Assembly: GCA_963837325.1 (NCBI GenBank)
Contig: CAWIMV010000001.1
Location: 744,001-808,000 of the forward strand
Length of the DNA stretch: 64,000 nt
Source: CAVQKZ01 sp963837325
Lineage (GTDB): Bacteria; Actinomycetota; Actinomycetes; Mycobacteriales; Jatrophihabitantaceae
Reading direction: 5' to 3'
Shown: in pieces, positions 28,877-37,157 of the stretch
How the letters are laid out: every line of letters starts with the position of its first letter
Numbering within the stretch: position 1 is the stretch's first letter
The notes under the pieces: generated by a model
Told to the model about the DNA's origin: nothing
The model's input: only the letters and a program-made list of their open reading frames with translations
The model's database searches: none
Made by a program: the position numbers and the translations under genes

Positions 28877-29329
28877 TCAGCAGCAGGCGACCGCGTCGGA
28901 GTCCAGAGCCGCCGCTGGGGTGCTGCACTGCGGGCCATCGCTCGGTCCGCACCCGAAGGTCTGCGCGTCGGCGAGGACGGTGTAGACCTCCCATCGTTCA
29001 CCGTTCGGGGCCCCCTGGACCCAGAACTTGTCCTGCTGTGCGTAACAACAGATCGTGTCGCGCTCGTCGGTCGAAGTGAGGCCGGCTTCGGTCAGTCGGG
29101 TCTGTTCGGCGTTGACCGTGGCGGTGTCGGGGACCTCGACGCCGAGGTGATTCAGGGTGCCTCCGTGGCCCGGGTTCTCCAGCAGGACTAGCTTGAGCGG
29201 CGGCTCGGCGATGGCGAAGTTGGCATACCCCGGCCGGCGCTTGGCCGGCTCCATGCCGAAGAGCTTGCTGTAGAAGCCGACCGCCTCATCGACGTCGTCG
29301 ACGTTGAGGGCGAGTTGCACACGCGACAT
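28877..29329 (-). CDS. arsI: ArsI/CadI-type VOC metalloenzyme (C-As lyase family)
   Basis: A 150-residue vicinal-oxygen-chelate protein. ArsI enzymes cleave the carbon-arsenic bond of trivalent methylarsenicals using Fe(II) and oxygen. VQLALNVDDVDEAVGFYSKLF opens the fold (given by start). NHLGVEV carries a metal-ligand His. DTICCYAQQDKFWV contains the Cys94-Cys95 pair expected for As(III) binding. The C-terminus has two further Cys pairs or singles (FGCGP, PQC, VACC). AGGAGG precedes the ATG. It is divergent from arsR, with a palindrome between them. CadI-like cadmium-induced proteins are close relatives, so the substrate is not certain. Confidence 0.85.
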   Translation of the reverse strand: MSRVQLALNVDDVDEAVGFYSKLFGMEPAKRRPGYANFAIAEPPLKLVLLENPGHGGTLNHLGVEVPDTATVNAEQTRLTEAGLTSTDERDTICCYAQQDKFWVQGAPNGERWEVYTVLADAQTFGCGPSDGPQCSTPAAALDSDAVACC

Positions 29330-29344
29330 GAGGACCTCCTGGCT

Positions 29345-29405
29345 AAGACATCGACTGGTGTCTATGTCTTGCGCAGCTTGCCACCACACATTGATGGCTG
29401 TCAAT
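29345..29405. promoter_or_regulatory. Two candidate ArsR operators between arsI and arsR
   Basis: Operator 1: AAGACAT (29345-29351) and ATGTCTT (29364-29370) form perfect 7-bp arms close to arsI. Operator 2: ATTGA (29390-29394) and TCAAT (29401-29405), separated by 6 bp, match the TTGA-N6-TCAA style of ArsR sites. It ends two bases before the arsR ATG at 29408. Two sites would let one repressor control both directions. Confidence 0.6.
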
Positions 29406-29407
29406 AT

Positions 29408-29770
29408 ATGGCCATGCCGAATTCGCTGCTCAACCTGACCCCGGTGCAGACCGTGGCGTGCTGTGCTCCGCTGGCCCGCGCGCCGATCTCGCCAGCCCAG
29501 GCCGAGCAGATCGCGCCCCTGCTCAAAGCGCTGGCCGACCCGGTCCGGCTGCGGCTCATGTCGCTCGTTGCTTCGCATGAGGGCGGCGAGGCGTGCGTGT
29601 GCGACCTCAACGATGCGTTCGACCTGTCGCAACCGACGATCAGCCACCACCTCAAGGTGCTGCACGACGCCGGTCTGCTTGAGCGCACGAAGCGGGGTGT
29701 GTGGGTGTATTACCGCGCCCACGGCGATGCGCTCGCCGGGCTCGCGGCGCTTATCGGCAATTCGGAGTGA
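29408..29770 (+). CDS. arsR: ArsR-family metalloregulator
   Basis: A 120-residue winged-helix repressor expected to release DNA on binding As(III). HTH: CDLNDAFDLSQPTISHHLKVL (about residues 60-80, key residues SQPTISHHL). Possible metal ligands are CVC before this helix (EACVCDL) and the N-terminal ACC (VACCAPL). The CVC motif matches the classical alpha-3 arsenic site. MAMPNS offers two ATGs, 29408 and 29414. It is first in an arsR-aquaporin-arsC operon and overlaps the next start (GTGA). Confidence 0.92.
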   Translation: MAMPNSLLNLTPVQTVACCAPLARAPISPAQAEQIAPLLKALADPVRLRLMSLVASHEGGEACVCDLNDAFDLSQPTISHHLKVLHDAGLLERTKRGVWVYYRAHGDALAGLAALIGNSE

Positions 29771-30504
29771 CGCTGCGTCGTCGGGTCGCGGCCGAGTTCC
29801 TCGGCACTGCGTTCCTGGTCGCAGCCGTGATCGGCTCGGGCATCGCGGCGACCCGGCTGTCGCCGCACGACGCCGGACTGCAACTGCTGGAGAACGGCGT
29901 CGTCACCGGTGCCGCGCTCGTCGCCCTGATTCTGGCTCTGCAGCCGGTGTCGGCTGCCTTCAACCCCGTAGTCACTCTGGTCGAACGAGCCCTGGGTGCG
30001 GTGACGTGGCGTGAGACGGTCGGGCTCGTGGCGGCGCAGTTCGCAGGTGGGGCGGCGGGTGCGGTCTTCGCCAACCTGATGTACAGCGAGCCAGCACTCA
30101 GCATCTCGACGCAGCACCGTTCCGGAGGTGGTCGGTGGCTGGGTGAAGTGATCGCGACTCTCGGTTTGCTGCTCGTAATATTCGGCACGGCTCGCGGCGG
30201 ACGCCCGGACCGGGTCGCGTACGCGGTCGGTGGATACCTGCTCGCCGCCTACTGGTTCACCAGTTCGACCAGTTTCGCAAATCCGGCCGTCACTGTTGCC
30301 CGGATGCTCTCCGACACCTTCGCCGGCATCGCGCCGGCTACCGTGCCCGTGTTCGTGCTCATGCAGCTGGCCGGCGGGACCTTTGGTTACGCGGCGATTC
30401 GGTTGCTCTACCCAGACGCTTCCGCCCTGGCCGCGGATGTGGCCGGCGAGCACCGCCACGCTGCAACGCCCTCCCGGACGCGAGGAGGCCAGGATGTCGG
30501 GTAG
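29767..30504 (+). CDS. MIP-family aquaglyceroporin-like channel, probable arsenite channel
   Basis: A 245-residue channel with six membrane segments. The first pore motif is NPV (AAFNPVVTL) instead of the usual NPA, and the second is canonical NPA (TSFANPAVTVAR). A truncated hydrophilic tail ends in RTRGGQDVG. Its place between arsR and arsC mirrors the Sinorhizobium arrangement, where AqpS lets arsenite made by ArsC leave the cell. No ArsB or Acr3 pump is present here. GTG 29767 overlaps the arsR stop. Confidence 0.85.
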   Translation: MTLRRRVAAEFLGTAFLVAAVIGSGIAATRLSPHDAGLQLLENGVVTGAALVALILALQPVSAAFNPVVTLVERALGAVTWRETVGLVAAQFAGGAAGAVFANLMYSEPALSISTQHRSGGGRWLGEVIATLGLLLVIFGTARGGRPDRVAYAVGGYLLAAYWFTSSTSFANPAVTVARMLSDTFAGIAPATVPVFVLMQLAGGTFGYAAIRLLYPDASALAADVAGEHRHAATPSRTRGGQDVG

Positions 30505-30892
30505 CCCGATCGTCTTGTTCGTCTGCGTGCACAACGCCGGCAGATCGCAAATGGCGGCCGGTTGGCTCACCCACCTGGCCGCCGATCAGGTCGATGTTCG
30601 CTCGGCTGGCTCCGAGCCGGCAACGAGCATCAATTCGGTCGCCGTGCAGGCGATGGCGGAAGTCGGCATCGACATTGCCGGCCGGCAGCCGAAGCTGCTC
30701 ACCGCCGACGTCGCGGCCGACGCCGAGTTCGTGATCACGATGGGCTGCGGTGACACCTGTCCGGTGTTTCCGGGCCAGCGTCACGAGGACTGGGACGTCG
30801 AGGATCCGGCCGGGCGCGATATCGACGCCGTCCGGCGGATTCGCGACGAGCTCCGGCTTCGGGTAGAGGGCCTGTTGAACCGGCTCGGGTGA
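30494..30892 (+). CDS. arsC: Arsenate reductase, low-molecular-weight phosphatase type
   Basis: A 132-residue enzyme that reduces arsenate to arsenite. The P-loop CVHNAGRSQ (CX5R, Cys about 11) is followed by GSEPATSINSVAVQAMAEVGID. A second and third Cys occur in MGCGDTCPVFPG, and the acid Asp lies in DWDVEDPAG. This matches the thioredoxin/mycothiol-linked ArsC class. GAGGAGG at 30482-30488 precedes the ATG. It overlaps the aquaporin gene by 11 bp and ends at a strong hairpin. Confidence 0.93.
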   Translation: MSGSPIVLFVCVHNAGRSQMAAGWLTHLAADQVDVRSAGSEPATSINSVAVQAMAEVGIDIAGRQPKLLTADVAADAEFVITMGCGDTCPVFPGQRHEDWDVEDPAGRDIDAVRRIRDELRLRVEGLLNRLG

Positions 30893-30921
30893 GCGGGTGG
30901 AACCCTGCTCACCCGAACCGG
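30880..30921. terminator. Strong bidirectional terminator between arsC and lon
   Basis: TCGGGTGAGC (30885-30894) pairs perfectly with GCTCACCCGA (30907-30916). CCGG on both outer sides extends the stem with one mismatch, and the inner GGGT-GGA-ACCC extends it again. It overlaps the arsC stop and faces the convergent lon gene. Confidence 0.75.
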
Positions 30922-30933
30922 TTGGCGGCGGGG

Positions 30934-33306
30934 TCAGGCGGCCGCCGCGCCAGCCACCACGGTGGAGGACTCCAGCGCCGCGACCAGCACCTCGCGCACG
31001 TCACTGACCAGATTGATGGCGAGCGCATCGCGAACCGTTGCCGGCACATCGTCCAGGTCGGGCTCGTTGCGGGCGGGGATCAGCACCGTCGTGATGCCGG
31101 CGCGGTGTGCGGCGAGCAACTTCTGCTTCACCCCACCGATCGGCAGCACCCGCCCGGTGAGCGACACCTCGCCGGTCATGGCAACGTCGGAACGGACCGG
31201 GCGCCCGGACAGCAGGGAGGCCAGCGCGGTTGTCATCGTGACGCCCGCGCTCGGACCGTCCTTGGGCACCGCGCCTGCGGGCACGTGGATGTGGATGCCG
31301 CGCTCGCGCAGGTCAGAGACCGGCAGTTCCAGTTCTGCGCCGTGTGCGCGCAGGTAGGCCAGCGCGATCTGGGCCGACTCCTTCATCACTTCGCCGAGTT
31401 GGCCGGTGAGGGTGACGCCGGTTGGCCCGGTCTCCGGGTCGGCCAGAGACGCTTCGACGAACAACACGTCGCCGCCGGCACCGGTGACGGCCAACCCGGT
31501 CGCGACGCCGGGCAGCGCGGTGCGTTCGGCTGACTCCGGCGTGTGCCGCGGGCGGCCGAGGTACTGCACGAGATTGTCGGCGTCTACGGTGACGTGATCG
31601 TTGGTACCGTCCAGCGCCGCTTTCGCCGTGATCTTGCGCAGCACTCGGGCGATGAGCCGTTCGAGATCGCGGACGCCGGCTTCATGGCTGTATTCGGCCG
31701 CCATCGCGCGCAGGGCCTCGTCCGCGATGCTCACCTCGTCGGCGCTGAGCCCGGCGCGCTCCAACTGGCGCGGCAGCAGGTGGTCACGGCCGATCGTGAG
31801 CTTCTCGTCCTCGGTATACCCGTCCAGACGGACCAGTTCCATGCGGTCGAGCAACGGCGCCGGGATGGACTCCAAGACGTTGGCCGTGGCCAGGAACAGC
31901 ACATCGGACAGGTCGAGCTCGATTTCGAGATAGTGATCGCGGAAGGTGTGGTTCTGGGCCGGATCCAATACCTCGAGCAGTGCGGCGGTCGGGTCGCCGC
32001 GGTAGTCCGAACCGAGCTTGTCCACTTCGTCGAGCAGCACGACCGGGTTCATCGAGCCGGCTTCCTTGATCGCGCGAACGATACGACCGGGCAGGGCGCC
32101 GACGTAGGTGCGTCGGTGGCCACGAATCTCGGCCTCGTCGCGGACACCGCCAAGCGCGACTCGGACGAAGTTGCGGCCCATCGCGCGGGCCACGGACTCT
32201 CCGAGCGAGGTCTTGCCGACGCCGGGCGGCCCGACCAGCGCCAGCACCGCACCGCTGCGGCGGCCGCCCACCACGCCCAGCCCTCGATCGGCGCGACGGC
32301 GCCGCACGGCCAGGTATTCGATGACTCGTTCCTTGACGTCGTCCAGCCCCGCGTGGTCCTCGTCGAGAATCGCCCGCGCCGCCGCAATGTCGTACGAGTC
32401 GTCGGTGCGCTCGGTCCACGGCAGGTCCAGTACGGTGTCGAGCCACGTCCGGATCCAGCCGACCTCGGGGGACTGCGCGGACGTGCGTTCCAGCTTGTCG
32501 ACCTCGGCCAGTGCGGCCTCGCGCACCTTCTCCGGCAGATCCGCCGCCTCGACCCGGGCCCGGTAGTCGTCCTCTTCGCTGTCGGTCTTGCCGCTCAGCT
32601 CCGAGAGTTCCTTGCGCACGGCGGCCAATTGCTGGCGCAGCAGGAATTCGCGCTGCTGCTTGTCCATGCCCTCCTGGACGTCCTTGCGGATCGTCTCGGC
32701 GACATCGAGTTCGGCCAGGTGCTCGCGGCTCCACGTCACCAGCCGGCGGAGGCGCTCGGTGACGTCGGCGGTCTCCAACAGCCACACCTTCTGGTCGTTG
32801 GTCAGATACGGTGCGTAACCGGCCAAGTCCGCCAGTGCGGCCGGGTCGGAGATGCCTTGCACCGAGTCGATGAACTGCCAGCCGCCACGCTGCTGCAGGA
32901 TCGTGGTGGCCAGCGACTTGTACTCACGGGCCAGTTCCTGGCCGGTCTCGCCGACCTCGGGCTGATCCTGCGTGGTGGCCTCCACCCACAGTTCCGCGCC
33001 GGGGCCGGACGCGCCGGTCCCGATGCGCACACGCTCGGTGCCGCGGACCACGGCCGCTTGGGCGCCGCCCGGCAACCGCCCGATCTGCTCAACCACGGCC
33101 ATCGTCCCGACCGACGCATAGCGGCCGTTCAATCGCGGTACCAAGAGCAGCCGCGCGGGTTCGCCGGCTGATCGGTCGGTGGCCGCCTGGGCCGCTTCCA
33201 CGGCAGCCCGAATTTCCAATTCGTCCAATTGGACGGGAACGACCATGCCTGGGAGGATCACGAGGTCGTCAAGCGGCAAAAGCGGGAGAGTCACTGTTTC
33301 AGTCAT
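30934..33306 (-). CDS. lon: ATP-dependent protease Lon
   Basis: A 790-residue AAA+ serine protease of normal length. The LON substrate domain (about 1-200) starts LPLLPLDDLVILPGMVVPV. The ATPase module (about 330-580) has Walker A GPPGVGKTS and Walker B VVLLDEVDKLG. The protease domain (about 590-785) has the catalytic Ser in PKDGPSAGVTM and Lys in GGVKQKLLAAHRAG. It degrades damaged and regulatory proteins. In Streptomyces lon is HspR-controlled; only a half site resembling a HAIR element (TTGAGT, on the plus strand near 33322) is seen upstream, so this is unsupported. Confidence 0.97.
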   Translation of the reverse strand: MTETVTLPLLPLDDLVILPGMVVPVQLDELEIRAAVEAAQAATDRSAGEPARLLLVPRLNGRYASVGTMAVVEQIGRLPGGAQAAVVRGTERVRIGTGASGPGAELWVEATTQDQPEVGETGQELAREYKSLATTILQQRGGWQFIDSVQGISDPAALADLAGYAPYLTNDQKVWLLETADVTERLRRLVTWSREHLAELDVAETIRKDVQEGMDKQQREFLLRQQLAAVRKELSELSGKTDSEEDDYRARVEAADLPEKVREAALAEVDKLERTSAQSPEVGWIRTWLDTVLDLPWTERTDDSYDIAAARAILDEDHAGLDDVKERVIEYLAVRRRRADRGLGVVGGRRSGAVLALVGPPGVGKTSLGESVARAMGRNFVRVALGGVRDEAEIRGHRRTYVGALPGRIVRAIKEAGSMNPVVLLDEVDKLGSDYRGDPTAALLEVLDPAQNHTFRDHYLEIELDLSDVLFLATANVLESIPAPLLDRMELVRLDGYTEDEKLTIGRDHLLPRQLERAGLSADEVSIADEALRAMAAEYSHEAGVRDLERLIARVLRKITAKAALDGTNDHVTVDADNLVQYLGRPRHTPESAERTALPGVATGLAVTGAGGDVLFVEASLADPETGPTGVTLTGQLGEVMKESAQIALAYLRAHGAELELPVSDLRERGIHIHVPAGAVPKDGPSAGVTMTTALASLLSGRPVRSDVAMTGEVSLTGRVLPIGGVKQKLLAAHRAGITTVLIPARNEPDLDDVPATVRDALAINLVSDVREVLVAALESSTVVAGAAAA

Positions 33307-33516
33307 GTCCTGGCCTCTGGTGAAGTTGAGTCTGATGAACGCAACCGCGCTGCGGACGAGGATGTTCCTTGAAACTTTCGCTGTGAGCGAGCAACCGGCT
33401 GCCCGTGAGCGGGGAGTTGCTGTACGTCACCGGAGCTCCTAGGAATCTCACAAAGACCGCGCAAAGGCGTACCGTCTTGATCGAGCGGGTGGGGCCGCTC
33501 GACACCGAACGGGGAA

Positions 33517-34326
33517 ATGGAAATGACGGACCTGACCGCCGAGGGCGAACAACGCCCGAGTCGTCCAAACAAGACAGTGTCCACAGCAGGTTCGCCCGAC
33601 GATCAGGTCGACGGTGACTTGCGCGCGAGTCTGGCGTCGTTGTCGCAGTTGGCCATGGGCCAGTTGGATCTCCGCGACATTCTCACCAGGGTTGCCGAGT
33701 TCGCGGTGTCCGCCATTCCCCGGGCGGACGGCGCCGGGCTGACCCTGCTCGAGGCCGGCCACGCCGACACGATCGTGGCCAGCGCCGCCTTCGTGGCCGA
33801 GGTCGACGCCATCCAGTACTCGATGGAGGAAGGGCCGTGCATCAGCGCCGCCCTCGAAGCCCGGACCGTTCGGTCCGGCCGGCTCGACACCGACGACCAG
33901 TGGCCCCGGTTCGGGCCACGCGTTGGCGGGCTGGGTGTGCACAGCGTGCTGTCACTGCCGCTGGTCACTCCCGCCGGCGTGGTCGGGGCCATGAACGTCT
34001 ATGCCCACGAGCCGAACGCCTTCGACGAACACGCGGCCCAAATCGGCGAGCTGTTCGCGGTGCCCGCCGCGATCGCGGTGCAGAACGCCCAGGTACTCGC
34101 GCAGACCAAACGCTTGGCTCAGCAATTACAGGCGGCGCTGACGAGCCGGGCCGTGATCGATCAAGCGCTGGGCATCCTGATGAGCCGGGTGGGCAGCACG
34201 GCCGAAGAAGCGTTCGACCGCCTGCGGGAACGCAGCCAGGCCGACAACGTCAAACTGCGCGACGTAGCGCAGCGGGTCGTTGACGAAGCGGTACGCCGGG
34301 CCCGGGCCCGCCACGCGAAGGCCTGA
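33517..34326 (+). CDS. GAF-ANTAR domain protein
   Basis: A 269-residue putative sensor and RNA-binding antiterminator. The GAF domain (about residues 45-185) includes EEGPCISAALEARTVR and VHSVLSLPLVTPAGVVGAMNVYAH. The ANTAR domain (about 200-260) has ALTSRAVIDQALGILMSR and the AEEAFDRLRERSQ helix. ANTAR domains bind paired hexaloop hairpins in nascent RNA. A second ATG lies 6 bp downstream. Divergent from lon; convergent with another ANTAR gene. Confidence 0.9.
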   Translation: MEMTDLTAEGEQRPSRPNKTVSTAGSPDDQVDGDLRASLASLSQLAMGQLDLRDILTRVAEFAVSAIPRADGAGLTLLEAGHADTIVASAAFVAEVDAIQYSMEEGPCISAALEARTVRSGRLDTDDQWPRFGPRVGGLGVHSVLSLPLVTPAGVVGAMNVYAHEPNAFDEHAAQIGELFAVPAAIAVQNAQVLAQTKRLAQQLQAALTSRAVIDQALGILMSRVGSTAEEAFDRLRERSQADNVKLRDVAQRVVDEAVRRARARHAKA

Positions 34327-34340
34327 AGCCTGCCCGCGGA

Positions 34341-34916
34341 TCAGTCCGACCGCGGAGGCGGCTTGGGCAGGTCGTCCAGGATGCGCTGCGCGCTGACCGG
34401 GAGCGCCACGTTGTCGTTCTCGGCCTGAGCTCGCAGTTCCGCCTTTGCCGATTCGGGGGTGCGGCCGCCCTCGATCAGCGCACCCATTGCGCGATTGACG
34501 ATGGCGTGTTCTCGCAGCCCGCTCAATACGTCCGATGGCGTGGGCACCGCAAGATTCGCGTCGAGCACCACAGCCGACGAGTCCAGGCCGAGCGCCCAGG
34601 TCAGGTCGGCACCGAGGTCGACGAACGCTCCCCGTGCCGCCGCATACAGCACCAGCGAACTGCCCGGCTCGCTGCCGGCCACATCCGGCAGCGGAATGGC
34701 CACGGACGTTTCGGCGAAGCCGGCCTGCTCGGTCAGCGAAAAACTGATCTCGTGCCCGTCCAATGCGATGGTTACGGTGAGCCCCAGGTAGGAACCAACT
34801 GCGTCCTTGAGGTCGTCGGCCAAGAGCTGCAGCCGCACGGCCAGACCGCCGTCGGGTTCCTGGAGCGCGCCGGAAAGGTTCGCCAGCTCCGCGGCCAACG
34901 CGGAGGAGAGAATCAT
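34341..34916 (-). CDS. ANTAR-domain protein with degenerate sensor region
   Basis: A 191-residue protein. Residues 1-120 show a GAF-like arrangement without clear ligand motifs. The C-terminal ANTAR-like segment (LREHAIVNRAMGALIEGGRT and ESAKAELRAQAENDN, about 130-180) keeps the three-helix pattern. It lies tail-to-tail with the GAF-ANTAR gene, 14 bp apart. Function in RNA antitermination is inferred. Confidence 0.75.
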   Translation of the reverse strand: MILSSALAAELANLSGALQEPDGGLAVRLQLLADDLKDAVGSYLGLTVTIALDGHEISFSLTEQAGFAETSVAIPLPDVAGSEPGSSLVLYAAARGAFVDLGADLTWALGLDSSAVVLDANLAVPTPSDVLSGLREHAIVNRAMGALIEGGRTPESAKAELRAQAENDNVALPVSAQRILDDLPKPPPRSD

Positions 34917-35256
34917 GCGAATCGCTCCGGGAACGTCCCGATCGCTGATCTGCTTCGTGCCGGACCAACGGCTGCATGTCGCGGCCGCTGGCGCCCGAGC
35001 CTGAGGCGGGTCGGGTCCCGGATCATCGGCGTCAGAACGCCAACCCTACGCGCCATCGCCGAATCGGACGATTCTCGCTGATTCCGGGGCGTCGCTTACC
35101 GAAACGGCGCCGGCCACATGCAGATTCATCAGCAGTGGTTGGGTACGTTTACGCCGTTGGACCAGCAGCCGGCCCGGAACCGCGTCGCCCGTAGGCGGCC
35201 CGGGGGAGCGACCGCTCGCCGCCGGGGGACCTCGGTGGTCTCCTGTAAGGATCACC
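34917..35256. other. Intergenic stretch without a convincing gene
   Basis: These 340 bases separate divergent genes. I see GTAAGGA (35245-35251) as the RBS of the next gene and a GC-rich inverted repeat around 35195-35223 (GGCGG...CCGCC). A DevR-like element at 35226-35239 (GGGAC-CTCG-GTGGT) has only one good half and is too close to the ATG to be convincing. Confidence 0.4.
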
Positions 35257-35952
35257 ATGAGCACAACACGTGCGGTCGCTTCGGCCGGGTTGCGTTACGA
35301 CTCGCGGCGCGAGCTGGTCTACTCCAAACCGGTGTGGCGGGGCTGGATGCACCTGATCGGCTTCGAGGTGTCCCTCGTGGCCGGGACGCTGCTCGTCGCC
35401 CACGCGCGCGCCGCAGGCGCGACCCATATCGTGGCCGCCTCGATCTACGCCGCCACTGTCAGCGGCTTGCTGGGCACCAGCGCGCTGTACCACCGAGGCA
35501 ATTGGGCCGTAGCGGCCCATGCTCGGCTGCAGCGGCTGGACCACGTGATGATCTTCCTGCTCATCGCGGGCAGCGCGACGCCCGTCTTTCTGCTCGTGAC
35601 TCCAGGTGCCGCGGGTCAAGGGCTGCTCGCGCTCATGTGGGCGCTGACGGCGGTAGCGATGGTGATCCATTTGGCCTGGATGGACGCGCCGGAGGTGCTC
35701 GTCGGGGCGACATTCATCGGGCTAGGCTGCGTCGGTGGCGCGGCCCTACCGTTCGTGTGGATGCACGCCGGGGTCGCCGCCTTCATACTGATCGCGTCGG
35801 GAGGCTTGCTGTACATCGCCGGCGCGGTGCTCTATCACCGACGTTGGCCCGACCCGCTGCCGACGGTGTTCGGCTTCCACGAGGTGTTCCACGCCTTTGT
35901 CAGCGCGGCGGCCTGCATCCAGTACGTGGCGATCGCAATACTTATCATTTGA
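35257..35952 (+). CDS. Hemolysin III / PAQR-family membrane protein
   Basis: A 231-residue protein with seven membrane segments. Conserved family residues are present: SALYHRGNW (Ser and His), RLDHVMIFLLIAGS (Asp and His) and the C-terminal HEVFHAFV with its two His. These residues form a metal site in the PAQR superfamily. Despite the family name, haemolysis is not implied; bacterial members influence membrane homeostasis. The ATG follows GTAAGGA with normal spacing. Confidence 0.9.
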   Translation: MSTTRAVASAGLRYDSRRELVYSKPVWRGWMHLIGFEVSLVAGTLLVAHARAAGATHIVAASIYAATVSGLLGTSALYHRGNWAVAAHARLQRLDHVMIFLLIAGSATPVFLLVTPGAAGQGLLALMWALTAVAMVIHLAWMDAPEVLVGATFIGLGCVGGAALPFVWMHAGVAAFILIASGGLLYIAGAVLYHRRWPDPLPTVFGFHEVFHAFVSAAACIQYVAIAILII

Positions 35953-35993
35953 CCGGCGCAACAGCGATGCCAGTCGCAACGAGAGGACGAGCA

Positions 35994-36440
35994 ATGGGCA
36001 GCAAGAGCAAGCTCCGCGGCACGGTACCGACTGCGGACGACGCCCGCGATTTCGCGGAAGCCGCAGTGGAGACGGTGCGTGGGCACGCCTCGGCGGCCGG
36101 CGAGAGCGTCGGCGGTGCCTTCACCGCTGCCCTCGACGACGCGGCCGCACGAGGTCGACGGGCCCGGAAGAAGGCTCGCAAGAAGGCCCGCAAGCAGACG
36201 AAGGCGGCCCGTTCGACCGCGCAGAACACCGTCGACACCGCACGTCGGCAGTCGGCGCGCCAGTTGCGCAAAGCGGCCGCGCAGGCCGAGAAGCGGGCCG
36301 CCCAGCTGGACCGCCCGAAGCGCAAGCGCGGCCGGGTCTTCGTGGTCCTCGTTGCGATCTCGGCTATCGGCGCGGCGGCGGCGAAGGCGCGCTCGGCCAA
36401 AGCCGGCAGCAGCGACGAACCGACGCAACCGCCGCACTGA
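35994..36440 (+). CDS. Small basic Ala/Lys/Arg-rich protein with C-terminal membrane segment
   Basis: A 148-residue protein I do not recognise by function. The middle (about residues 55-110) is a run of Lys/Arg/Ala, recalling histone-H1-like tails (RARKKARKKARKQTKAARS). One hydrophobic span (VFVVLVAISAIGAAAA, about 117-132) follows. GAGAGGA at 35981-35987 precedes the ATG. It could tether nucleic acid or acidic polymers to the membrane; that is speculation. The next gene follows directly. Confidence 0.75.
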   Translation: MGSKSKLRGTVPTADDARDFAEAAVETVRGHASAAGESVGGAFTAALDDAAARGRRARKKARKKARKQTKAARSTAQNTVDTARRQSARQLRKAAAQAEKRAAQLDRPKRKRGRVFVVLVAISAIGAAAAKARSAKAGSSDEPTQPPH

Positions 36441-36493
36441 GTCGTCTTGCGCGTGACCTGCTGCGCGCGGCGGCGAAGCTCGAACGCCGGTTG

Positions 36494-37126
36494 GTGTCGC
36501 GGTCGGTGCGCCCGGCGGTCGGTGCTGCCGCAGTCCTGGCCGCTGCGTTCGTCGGCGTTCTCGCCGTCAGCTATGCCCGGACATCCGGGCCCGGGCGCTT
36601 CGACCGCTCGGCCGACCGCTGGCTGATCGCGCATTTCGGGGCTCATGTGCGCATCGTGCGAGCCGTGGCTGACCTCGGTGGTCCGGCCCCGGTCGTGGTG
36701 ATGACGGTACTGCTCGCCGCGGCGGCGTTGTGGCTTCGGCGCGGCCGCGGCGTCTTGCTCGCCATCACGGCGCCAACCGTCGCCACCGTGCTCACCGAGA
36801 TCGTCCTCAAACCGCTGCTCGGCCGAACCGATGCGGGGGGAGCGTCGTTCCCCAGCGGCCACGCCACCGGCTCCTCCTCGGTCGTGTTCGTGCTGCTGGT
36901 CCTGGCCCTGGACCAGCGGCCGCCGCGGCTGGCGCGGTGGCTACAGGCCGTGGTCGGCCTGGCCGCCGTGGTGCTCGTCGGGTGCGTCTGCGCGGCGTTG
37001 GTGGCCGCGCGGTACCACTACTTCGCAGACACACTTGGTGGCGTCGGCGTGGCCCTGGTCAGCGTATTGACGCTGGCCCTGATCATCGACAGCTGTGCTG
37101 ACCGCCGAGTGGACCCCGCCGGGTGA
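36494..37126 (+). CDS. PAP2-superfamily membrane phosphatase
   Basis: About 210 residues with five or six membrane segments. The three phosphatase motifs are KPLLGRT, PSGHAT and ARYHYFADTLGG, with conserved Lys, Arg and the two catalytic His. Likely substrates are undecaprenyl diphosphate or phosphatidic acid. The start is uncertain: the frame stays open back to a CTG overlapping the previous stop (36437), and GTG 36494 is the first ordinary start before the first membrane span. Confidence 0.82.
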   Translation: MSRSVRPAVGAAAVLAAAFVGVLAVSYARTSGPGRFDRSADRWLIAHFGAHVRIVRAVADLGGPAPVVVMTVLLAAAALWLRRGRGVLLAITAPTVATVLTEIVLKPLLGRTDAGGASFPSGHATGSSSVVFVLLVLALDQRPPRLARWLQAVVGLAAVVLVGCVCAALVAARYHYFADTLGGVGVALVSVLTLALIIDSCADRRVDPAG

Positions 37127-37157
37127 CTGCCGATCCGGAGGTAAAGAACACTGTCGC

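Noticed and set aside
31543..33171. 542-codon plus-strand open frame opposite lon
   Set aside because: The Lon motifs on the minus strand are complete; the plus frame is a codon-bias artefact.
33316..33330. HspR HAIR element upstream of lon
   Set aside because: Only a TTGAGT half site is present; the inverted half is missing.
35006..35019. GTCCC half-box in the 34917-35256 gap
   Set aside because: The left half matches at two positions only and no 22-bp partner fits.
35204..35239. DevR-like tandem elements before the hemolysin-III-like gene
   Set aside because: Only about 6-7 of 10 core positions match, right halves are poor, and the site ends 18 bp before the ATG.
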